DNA of 5,467 nt. Source: Candidatus Delongbacteria bacterium. Its GTDB lineage: Bacteria > UBA4055. Shown piece after piece: positions 1 to 5,121 of this stretch (position 1 is the first letter of the stretch; each line of letters starts with the position of its first letter). The translations under genes and the position numbers were made by a program. Where the stretch lies: the NCBI GenBank assembly GCA_022013635.1, contig JAKLPX010000207.1, positions 1 through 5,467 of the forward strand. Direction: 5' to 3'. Below the pieces are notes generated by a model. That model had not been told where the DNA came from. It was given only the letters and a program-made list of their open reading frames with translations, and searched no databases.

Positions 1-158
1 AAAACATTTATGGCTTTTCTTGAAATCACATTGGATTTAATTTTTTTTAAAGCTAATATTTTACCGTACTCAAACTGATCCGCAACTTTATAAACGCTTC
101 CGAATCCTCCCTGACCGAGAATTTGTATCGTTTTGTATCTTTGATTTATCAGTTCCAT
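1..158 (-). CDS. Serine/threonine protein kinase (Hanks type), N-terminal fragment
   Basis: Read on the minus strand from ATG at 158, the frame stays open for 52 codons to the window edge, starting MELINQRYKTIQILGQGGFG. Residues 15-22 (GQGGFGSV) are the glycine-rich ATP-binding loop of protein kinases, and the ALKK at 36-39 supplies the conserved subdomain II lysine, probably K38. The spacing from loop to lysine is normal for the family. The start codon is supported because the loop lies only about 15 residues in, as in bacterial PknB-like kinases, and purine-rich sequence precedes it. The enzyme should phosphorylate Ser/Thr residues of other proteins. The catalytic loop, and any sensor or membrane domain, lie outside the window, so substrate and location are unknown. 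It is transcribed away from the tRNA cluster and shares only the intergenic region with it. Confidence 0.88.
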   Translation of the reverse strand, partial: MELINQRYKTIQILGQGGFGSVYKVADQFEYGKILALKKIKSNVISRKAINV

Positions 159-179
159 CGGCTCTTATTTCCTTATCAC

Positions 180-207
180 AATGTAGATCAATGAGAAATA
201 TAGTCAA
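180..207 (-). promoter_or_regulatory. Putative promoter of the kinase gene
   Basis: On the minus strand TTGACT (207-202) is followed after 16 bases by TACATT (185-180). This fits a sigma70-like -35/-10 pair and would start transcription near 173, about 15 bases before the kinase ATG at 158. It is a motif match only. If the organism uses Bacteroidota-type promoters, the match could be accidental. Confidence 0.4.
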
Positions 208-267
208 AAAGCAATAAAAAAACCTTAAAAAAATAAATAAAATCGCAAACGAAAATAAAATATCTTC

Positions 268-296
268 TTGCAAAATATAGAATCGTTATTTATATT
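268..296 (+). promoter_or_regulatory. Putative promoter of the tRNA cluster
   Basis: TTGCAA (268-273) and TATATT (291-296) are separated by exactly 17 bases. Transcription would begin near 303, about five bases before the first tRNA, which leaves the short 5' leader expected for RNase P processing. Position, spacing and the lack of any other candidate in 210-307 support it. Confidence 0.55.
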
Positions 297-307
297 ACCC
301 GACCTAA

Positions 308-379
<72 letters not shown>

Positions 380-389
380 CTTTCTTTTT

Positions 390-461
390 GGCGACGTAGC
401 CAAGCGGTAAGGCAGAAGTCTGCAAAACTTCTATGCACCAGTTCAAATCTGGTCGTCGCCT
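390..461 (+). tRNA. tRNA-Cys(GCA)
   Basis: A 72-nt cloverleaf. GGCGACG (390-396) pairs with CGTCGCC (454-460), with discriminator T461, the usual cysteine identity base. Anticodon stem GAAGT/ACTTC (415-419/427-431) holds loop CTGCAAA with anticodon GCA at 422-424. It reads UGC and UGU. CCA is not encoded. It lies between tRNA-Gly(GCC) and tRNA-Leu with gaps of 10 and 15 bases, so all three are probably cut from one precursor. Confidence 0.97.
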
Positions 462-476
462 CTAAAAAAGAGTGTT

Positions 477-561
477 GCTGGAGTGGTGGAATTGGTAGAC
501 ACAAGGGACTTAAAATCCCTCGGTACTTAGTACTGTACCGGTTCAAGTCCGGTCTTCAGCA
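477..561 (+). tRNA. tRNA-Leu(TAA)
   Basis: An 85-nt class II tRNA. GCTGGAG (477-483) pairs with CTTCAGC (554-560) with one G-U pair, and the discriminator is A561, as required for leucine. Anticodon stem AGGGA/TCCCT (504-508/516-520) holds loop CTTAAAA, with anticodon TAA at 511-513. The long variable arm (521-536) folds as a six-pair helix, including a G-U, with a TTA loop. It reads UUA and UUG codons, a major leucine set in AT-rich genomes. The 3' flank is CCG, so CCA is not encoded. A terminator hairpin begins four bases after its end. Confidence 0.97.
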
Positions 562-564
562 CCG

Positions 565-589
565 AAAAGGAGAGAAATCTCCTTTTTTT
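565..589 (+). terminator. Rho-independent terminator after tRNA-Leu
   Basis: AAAAGGAGA (565-573) pairs with TCTCCTTTT (578-586) around a GAAA tetraloop (574-577), and the T tract continues to 589. The stem is perfect over nine pairs, though its lower half is A-U. It follows tRNA-Leu closely and should end the three-tRNA transcript, fully or partly. A fourth tRNA starts only 13 bases downstream. Confidence 0.75.
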
Positions 590-594
590 ATATT
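589..594 (+). promoter_or_regulatory. Possible -10 element for tRNA-Gly(CCC)
   Basis: TATATT, identical to the -10 proposed for the cluster promoter, lies nine bases before tRNA-Gly(CCC) and overlaps the end of the terminator T tract. No recognisable -35 sits 16-18 bases upstream, because that place is occupied by the terminator stem. It is therefore a weak candidate only. Confidence 0.25.
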
Positions 595-602
595 TTCCCA
601 TA

Positions 603-674
603 GCGAGAATAGCTCAGTGGTAGAGCACAACCTTCCCAAGGTTGGGGTCGCGGGTTCAAGCCCCGTTTCTCGCT
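603..674 (+). tRNA. tRNA-Gly(CCC)
   Basis: A 72-nt cloverleaf. GCGAGAA (603-609) pairs with TTCTCGC (667-673), with discriminator T674. Anticodon stem CAACC/GGTTG (628-632/640-644) holds loop TTCCCAA with anticodon CCC at 635-637, reading GGG. It differs from the tRNA-Gly at 308 by six bases: two compensatory pairs, the wobble base of the anticodon, and one T-loop base. It is evidently a duplicated copy that changed decoding specificity. CCA is not encoded. The run of six Ts at 674-679 directly after the acceptor stem may assist termination. Confidence 0.97.
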
Positions 675-684
675 TTTTTATTTG

Positions 685-713
685 TTGACTTTTTGACTTA
701 AAAAATTTATTTT
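685..713 (+). promoter_or_regulatory. Putative promoter of the pheST operon
   Basis: TTGACT occurs twice, at 685-690 and 693-698, eight bases apart. The first is 17 bases from TATTTT (708-713), a usable -35/-10 pair with a start near 720. The second pairs less well, with TATTAA at 718 after a 19-base spacer. There is no T-box, and no Phe-rich leader peptide is visible in 675-752, so no attenuation control is apparent. Confidence 0.4.
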
Positions 714-752
714 TAGCTATTAATTAAATTAGAGGAGTGAATACTTAATATA

Positions 753-1751
753 ATGACCGGACTATTAGAGAAAAAGAAGAGGATACTTGACGATATCAGT
801 GCCTCTGCATCATTCGAAGAAACTGAAGAAAAACGAATAAAATATTTATCGAAAAAAGGCGAAATCACCCTTCTTTTCGAACAGATAAAAACTGTTCTTC
901 CTGAAAATAGAAAAGAATTCGGACAGGTTTTAAATCGGCTCAGGAATCAAGCACTGGAATTGATAAATGAAATGAAATCAAAATACAGCGAGGTTAAGTC
1001 GGAAAAAATTGATTTAACTTTACCGGGAAGAAATACATCTGCCGGAAGATATCATCCTTTGAACATGATCAAAGACGATCTGAAGAAAATATTCAATAAA
1101 ATGGGCTTTTCTGTTGCGAGCGGACCGGAAGTCGAAACCGAATATTATATTTTTGATGCTTTGAATATGCCGTCTTGGCATCCTGCAAGAAAAGTAACAG
1201 ACTCGCTTTATGTTGAAAAAGATAAACTGCTCAGAACAGAAACTTCTTCCGTTCAAATCAGGACGATGGAAAAAGGAAAACCGCCTTTCAGAATAATCGC
1301 TCCCGGAAGAGCTTACAGAAATGAAAAAGAAAATGCGACACATACAGCTATGTTCTCTCAGTGCGAGGGTTTATATGTGAATAAAGGTGTTTCTTTTGCC
1401 GAATTGAAAGGGACTTTAAAAGAGTTCTTCAGAACATTGTACGGGAAAGACACAATTATACGATTCAGGCCTCATTACTTTCCGTTCACGGAACCTTCTG
1501 CCGAAGTAGATGTAAGCTGTTTCAAGTGTAAAGGGAAAGGGTGTCCGCTGTGTAAGATGAGCGGATGGCTGGAAATCGGAGGATGCGGTATGGTACATCC
1601 TATTGTGCTGGAAAATGTCGGGATTGACAGCGAAGAATACACAGGATTTGCTTTCGGTCTGGGGATCGAACGGCTCGCAATGCTGAAATTCGGCGTTAAC
1701 GACATAAGGGATTTTTTTGAAAATGATTTGAGATTTTTGGAACAATTTTAA
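753..1751 (+). CDS. pheS: Phenylalanine--tRNA ligase alpha subunit
   Basis: This is the catalytic subunit of the alpha2beta2 synthetase that charges tRNA-Phe with phenylalanine in the cytoplasm, using ATP. At 332 residues it is close to the usual length (327 in E. coli). Residues 1-85 form the N-terminal coiled-coil arm that touches tRNA. The class II core follows, with TETSSVQIR at 162-170, CEGL at 204-207, FPFTEPSAEVDV at 243-254 (motif 2 region and Phe pocket) and GFAFGLGIERL at 298-308 (motif 3). A300 occupies the position of E. coli Ala294, the residue that limits substrate size. A C-X2-C-X4-C-X2-C cluster (C256, C259, C264, C267) forms a probable zinc knuckle, seen in many but not all bacterial PheS. 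AGAGGAG ends at 737, 15 bases from the ATG, an unusually long spacing. An in-frame TGA at 738 excludes an appreciably longer protein. pheT follows after 22 bases. Confidence 0.98.
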   Translation: MTGLLEKKKRILDDISASASFEETEEKRIKYLSKKGEITLLFEQIKTVLPENRKEFGQVLNRLRNQALELINEMKSKYSEVKSEKIDLTLPGRNTSAGRYHPLNMIKDDLKKIFNKMGFSVASGPEVETEYYIFDALNMPSWHPARKVTDSLYVEKDKLLRTETSSVQIRTMEKGKPPFRIIAPGRAYRNEKENATHTAMFSQCEGLYVNKGVSFAELKGTLKEFFRTLYGKDTIIRFRPHYFPFTEPSAEVDVSCFKCKGKGCPLCKMSGWLEIGGCGMVHPIVLENVGIDSEEYTGFAFGLGIERLAMLKFGVNDIRDFFENDLRFLEQF

Positions 1752-1773
1752 TATAATTACGGATTGCAAACTA

Positions 1774-4161
1774 ATGAAAATTTCTTCAAACTGGCTTAAA
1801 CAATATATTGACTTCGAAATTAATTCCTCAAATATCGACGAGTTGGTTTACCGTCTCGTACTTTTGCGATTTGAAACAGAAAACGTTCAGCATATAAAAA
1901 GAGATTATGAGAATTTCGTTGTAGGAAAAGTAATTGAATGTGTAAAACATCCGAACGCAGATAAACTGACGCTGTGTAAAGTTGATGTAGGTAACGAGAT
2001 TCTTCCGGTTGTATGCGGCGCGCCTAATGTAGAAACAGGTCAGACAGTCCCAGTAGCTATGAACGGGGCTAAAGTCAAGGATTTTACGATAAAAACATCC
2101 AAAATACGCGGAGAAGAATCGCGCGGGATGATATGCGCAGGAGATGAACTCGGTCTCTCGGATAATCACGACGGCATTATGGTTTTGGATGAAGCTATAA
2201 AGATCGGAACGCCGCTAAACGAATTATTCGGTCTTGAAGACTTCGTAATTGAGCTTGAAGTAACTTCAAACAGATCCGACTCGCTTGGATATTTGGGTTT
2301 CGGAAGGGAATTCGCGTTTATGACCGGCAGCGAATTGAATTATCCTGAATTCAAAATCGCTGAATGTGAAGAAAAAACAGATGATTTTGTGAAAATCGAG
2401 ATCCTTGATACGAAAGCGTGTCCTAGATATTGCGCCCGTTTGATCAAGGATGTCAAGGTAAAAGAATCGCCCGAATGGCTTAAAGAAAAGCTGAACGCGG
2501 TTGGTCTGAGACCTATCAACAATATCGTTGACATAACGAATTTCGTTATGTTTGAGACCGGTCATCCTCTTCATGCTTTTGATTTCAAAAATATCGCAGG
2601 GCAGAAGATAGTCGTCAGAAAAGCTGAGAAACACGAAAAATTTACAACTTTGGACAATAAGGAGCTTGAACTTAACGATAAGATATTAATGATCTGCGAT
2701 GACGAAAAATCCATAGCTTTAGCGGGAGTAATGGGCAGTTTGCATAGCGGAGTCACGGACATCACTACAGATGTTTTGCTCGAAGTTGCATATTTTAATC
2801 TCGCCGGCATTAGAGAAACAGTAAAATATACTAACATTCACACGGATTCATCAAAGAGATTTGAAAGAGGAATTGATCCTAACGATGCGGAATTTGTTAT
2901 GAACAGGGCGGCTTGTTTAATCGGTGAATTGGGTGAAGGCAAAATTTTAAGCGGTATTGCCGATGCTTACCCGTTAAAAATTAAGAATAAGATAGTTAAT
3001 CTGCGACTTTCAAGAACTGAAAAAATTCTTGGTTTTAGAATATCTGAAGACAATATTATCGAAAGTTTTCGGAAAATCGGTCTGGAAACTACTAAAAAAG
3101 ATTCTGATATTTTGTCTGTTACTGTTCCCACATTCAGACCTGACATCACAAAAGAAATTGATCTTATCGAGGAAGCGGTAAGGCTTTACGGTTATGATAA
3201 GATTCCTGAAATAACTTATTCGACCGTCAGTTTAGAGCCGAATGAAAATATCGAAGAAGAGATTATTGATACAGTCAGGGAAAAACTTAAAAACCTCGGT
3301 CTGGTTGAAACTCTGAATAAAAGCATGGTTGATAAAAAATATTGCCTTCTTTTCGAAAAGAAACCTGTCAGAATAGAACATCCTTTGAATGACGAAATGA
3401 ACCATTTGAGAAATTCAATAATTCTTTCTCTTCTTCAAACTGCCGATAAAAACATCAGAAGAAAAAATGAAATCGTGAACATTTTTGAAGTAGGAAAAAT
3501 ATTTTTCTACAATGAGGAACAGATAACCGAAACGAATTCCCTTGCGGTACTTTTAACCGGTATCCGCAGATTTCAATCATGGAATGAAAAAGAATCTGTT
3601 TATGATTTTTACGACATTAAAGGAATCGCCGAATCATTTATAAAAAGTTTAACCCCCAAAGTTTTGAGTTATGTGTCACAGGATATCCCCTGCTATTTTG
3701 ACAAAGACCAGTCCCTGTCTGTGTATTTGGACAATATGAAGATCGGTTCGTTCGGAGCTTTGTCACTGGAAACAGCCGGTTTATTTAATATTAAGCAAAG
3801 GATTTTTTGCTTTGAAGCAGATATCAGCGGAATAGAAGTTCTTTTACAAAAATCTGAATTCGGAATCAAAGACCTTTCAAAATACCCGAAAGTAGTTAAA
3901 GACATATCGGTACTGACGGGCATAAACGAGAAAGCTTCAACTATAGAAAATTTCATAAGAAAAACGGTAGGAGGACTATTGACGGACATCGCCGTCGTGG
4001 ATCAATACAAGGGCGAACAAATCAGTAAAGATAAAAAATCATATACTTTCAGAATGTCGTTTCAATCTTTCGACAGAACTTTAAACGAAAAAGAAATTGA
4101 AATATTACTGAACAAAATAATTCACGGTCTGAAAAACGACCTTAACCTTGAAATAAGATAA
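1774..4161 (+). CDS. pheT: Phenylalanine--tRNA ligase beta subunit
   Basis: This is the large subunit of phenylalanyl-tRNA synthetase, binding tRNA-Phe and hydrolysing mischarged Tyr-tRNA-Phe. It has 795 residues, the same as E. coli PheT. Domain order is complete: N-terminal start MKISSNWLKQYIDF; EMAP-II-like tRNA-binding domain at about 42-152 (HPNADKL, VCGAPNV, RGEESRGMICAGDELGL); linker SNRSDSLGYLGFGREFA at 165-181; B3/B4 editing domain at about 214-390 (NNIVDITNFVMFETGHPLHAFD, ALAGVMGS, DSSKRFERGIDP); B5 domain at about 405-475; inactive catalytic-like fold at about 480-690; and FDX-ACB anticodon-binding domain at 701-795 (KYPKVVKDISVL, FDRTLNEKEI). No frameshift or stop is seen. The usual GLE/GFE motif near residue 32 reads RFE. 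No clear Shine-Dalgarno precedes the ATG, so translation may be coupled to pheS. The next gene starts 15 bases after the stop codon. Confidence 0.98.
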   Translation: MKISSNWLKQYIDFEINSSNIDELVYRLVLLRFETENVQHIKRDYENFVVGKVIECVKHPNADKLTLCKVDVGNEILPVVCGAPNVETGQTVPVAMNGAKVKDFTIKTSKIRGEESRGMICAGDELGLSDNHDGIMVLDEAIKIGTPLNELFGLEDFVIELEVTSNRSDSLGYLGFGREFAFMTGSELNYPEFKIAECEEKTDDFVKIEILDTKACPRYCARLIKDVKVKESPEWLKEKLNAVGLRPINNIVDITNFVMFETGHPLHAFDFKNIAGQKIVVRKAEKHEKFTTLDNKELELNDKILMICDDEKSIALAGVMGSLHSGVTDITTDVLLEVAYFNLAGIRETVKYTNIHTDSSKRFERGIDPNDAEFVMNRAACLIGELGEGKILSGIADAYPLKIKNKIVNLRLSRTEKILGFRISEDNIIESFRKIGLETTKKDSDILSVTVPTFRPDITKEIDLIEEAVRLYGYDKIPEITYSTVSLEPNENIEEEIIDTVREKLKNLGLVETLNKSMVDKKYCLLFEKKPVRIEHPLNDEMNHLRNSIILSLLQTADKNIRRKNEIVNIFEVGKIFFYNEEQITETNSLAVLLTGIRRFQSWNEKESVYDFYDIKGIAESFIKSLTPKVLSYVSQDIPCYFDKDQSLSVYLDNMKIGSFGALSLETAGLFNIKQRIFCFEADISGIEVLLQKSEFGIKDLSKYPKVVKDISVLTGINEKASTIENFIRKTVGGLLTDIAVVDQYKGEQISKDKKSYTFRMSFQSFDRTLNEKEIEILLNKIIHGLKNDLNLEIR

Positions 4162-4176
4162 ATAAGAGGATGCTTT

Positions 4177-4557
4177 ATGGACTATAAAGACATTAAAGAA
4201 AAAATCGTTTTGGCAGCAAATAAAATTAAAAATCTGCAAAGCGAGATCAAAGAAAAAGATTCAAAAATAAGCGAAATGACTTCGGAAATTGACGAATTAA
4301 TAAAGTCGAATTCAAACTTAATTGATGAAAATACGAAGATCAAAGTCGAACTTGAAAAACTGTCGAAAGACAATCAGAAGGTCGTAAGCGAAATTGAAGA
4401 AAAGCTTGCAGAATTAGACGCGCTGTTTGTTGACGACGAACCGGAAACCAAGACTAAAACCGCTCACAGGAAAGAAGAAAAAAAGGAAGAAAAGAAAAAG
4501 CCTGAAGATAATTCCGATGTCGAATCAGAATTGGAAGAATTGGATAAGCTTCTATAG
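4177..4557 (+). CDS. Small coiled-coil protein, possible ZapB-like partner of ZapA
   Basis: This 126-residue protein is not one I can name by motif. Residues 5-84 are a nearly unbroken heptad-like coiled coil (LQSEIKEKD, ISEMTSEIDELI, ENTKIKVELEKL, VSEIEEKLAELDALF). Residues 85-113 are a charged, low-complexity linker rich in Lys and Glu. Residues 114-126 end in a short acidic amphipathic tail, ESELEELDKLL. There is no signal peptide or membrane segment, so it should be cytoplasmic. A strong AAGAGGA (4164-4170) six bases before the ATG fixes the start. It lies between pheT and zapA, 15 and 12 bases away, in the operon. ZapB of gamma-proteobacteria is an 81-residue coiled coil that binds ZapA at the division ring, and small coiled-coil genes next to zapA occur in other bacteria. 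A division role is therefore inferred from position and architecture, not from a recognised signature. Confidence 0.8.
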   Translation: MDYKDIKEKIVLAANKIKNLQSEIKEKDSKISEMTSEIDELIKSNSNLIDENTKIKVELEKLSKDNQKVVSEIEEKLAELDALFVDDEPETKTKTAHRKEEKKEEKKKPEDNSDVESELEELDKLL

Positions 4558-4569
4558 ACTTAATAAGTT

Positions 4570-4833
4570 ATGACTCCGTCAATTAAAGTAAATATTTTGG
4601 GTGAAGAATTCCCTGTAAAGGTTAACACCGACCAAGAGGAATATATTAAAGAAGTTGTTCAGTATGTGATTGATAAAATGGAGGAAGCAAAAATATTAAC
4701 AAAGGAAAACTCCACAAAAAGAATCGCAGTATTGGCCGCTCTTAATATCACGGCAGAATTTTTGAAGAGGGATAAATCCTACAAAGATAATATTTCCGAT
4801 ATTGAAAAAATTCTCGGCGATATTGAACTTTGA
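4570..4833 (+). CDS. zapA: Cell division protein ZapA
   Basis: ZapA binds FtsZ filaments and cross-links them, stabilising the Z ring at mid-cell. The 87-residue protein has the family plan. Residues 5-20 form the N-terminal beta hairpin (IKVNILGEEFPVKV). EEYIKEVVQYVIDKM at 23-37 is the typical first helix, and RIAVLAALNITAEFLK at 51-66 begins the long dimerising helix. The helix continues to a short acidic end at IEKILGDIEL, a shorter coiled coil than in E. coli ZapA (109 residues) and nearer the Gram-positive and Bacteroidota forms. No Shine-Dalgarno is evident before the ATG; the 12-base gap (ACTTAATAAGTT) after the preceding stop suggests translational coupling. It is the last protein gene before the structured RNA. 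Confidence 0.93.
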   Translation: MTPSIKVNILGEEFPVKVNTDQEEYIKEVVQYVIDKMEEAKILTKENSTKRIAVLAALNITAEFLKRDKSYKDNISDIEKILGDIEL

Positions 4834-4843
4834 CAAATTATGA

Positions 4844-5025
4844 ATTTCGGCTCTTTCATGTAGTAGTATCAAAAAAACAAAATAAGGGTTTCGTAAAATG
4901 ATATATCGCAACATAAAGCCTCTTCCGATGAAAAATGCGGCCCTTTTAAGGGTAGTGGACTATGGACCGATCTGCGCGATTCCCAACTTACCAAAATAAG
5001 CTGCTATCTACAAAAAGAGCCGAAT
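4844..5025 (+). ncRNA. ssrS: Structured non-coding RNA, probable 6S RNA
   Basis: A stretch with no coding capacity folds as one long irregular hairpin of about 180 nt. The ends pair as 11 consecutive base pairs (4846-4856 with 5014-5024), then, past a small internal loop, five (4859-4863 with 5008-5012), then after one bulged base five more including a G-U (4864-4868 with 5002-5006). Inside lies a large A-rich single-stranded region (4869-4885), further short helices such as ATCGC/GCGAT (4905-4909/4976-4980), and an apical part with CCCT/AGGG (4941-4952). A closing stem, large central bubble and apical rod at this size match 6S RNA, which binds the sigma70 RNA polymerase holoenzyme and mimics an open promoter. 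In gamma-proteobacteria the 6S gene ssrS also lies just after zapA. I did not recognise a conserved primary sequence, so the family assignment is inferred; a structured RNA of some kind is well supported. Confidence 0.62.
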
Positions 5026-5072
5026 ATATTTACTTCAATTTTCATTTATGTCATAAAATATTTAAAAAAAGC

Positions 5073-5094
5073 AAATCAGGACGAAAGTCTGTTT
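5073..5094 (+). other. GNRA-capped hairpin in the rny leader
   Basis: CAGGAC (5077-5082) folds back on GTCTG (5087-5091) around a GAAA loop, with one G bulged, and flanking A and T bases can extend it past a T-T mismatch. It ends 27 bases before the rny start and is followed by TTTAATATA. That T tract is too short for a convincing terminator. It may be a weak attenuator, an RNA stability element, or nothing functional. Confidence 0.35.
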
Positions 5095-5108
5095 AATATA
5101 AATTATAC

Positions 5109-5115
5109 AAGGAGT
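5109..5115 (+). promoter_or_regulatory. Ribosome binding site of rny
   Basis: AAGGAGT lies six bases before the ATG at 5122. It is the best Shine-Dalgarno in the window and decides the rny start, in contrast with pheT and zapA, which have none. Confidence 0.8.
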
Positions 5116-5121
5116 ATAGCG

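Noticed and set aside
675..752. T-box or Phe leader-peptide attenuator before pheS
   Set aside because: No T-box consensus, no terminator hairpin and no short Phe-rich open frame can be found in these 78 bases.
1020..4373. Minus-strand open frames of 60-122 codons opposite pheS, pheT and the coiled-coil gene
   Set aside because: They lie fully opposite well-identified genes, have no recognisable family features, and are expected by chance from AT-rich codon use on the coding strand.
4830..4859. Perfect TTGACA box over the zapA stop codon as a promoter for the structured RNA
   Set aside because: The matching -10 (TTTCAT at 4854-4859) would start transcription near 4866, inside the RNA and beyond its 5' closing strand, which would destroy the long helix. 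The box is probably chance.
4696..4914. Minus-strand 72-codon open frame over the end of zapA and the start of the structured RNA
   Set aside because: It overlaps zapA and half of the RNA closing helix, has no recognised domain and its hydrophobic start is just the reverse reading of AT-rich sequence.
5077..5091. Hammerhead-like GAAA element or terminator in the rny leader
   Set aside because: No CUGAUGA core or third stem is present for a hammerhead, and the T tract after the hairpin is only three bases before AAT, too short for an intrinsic terminator.
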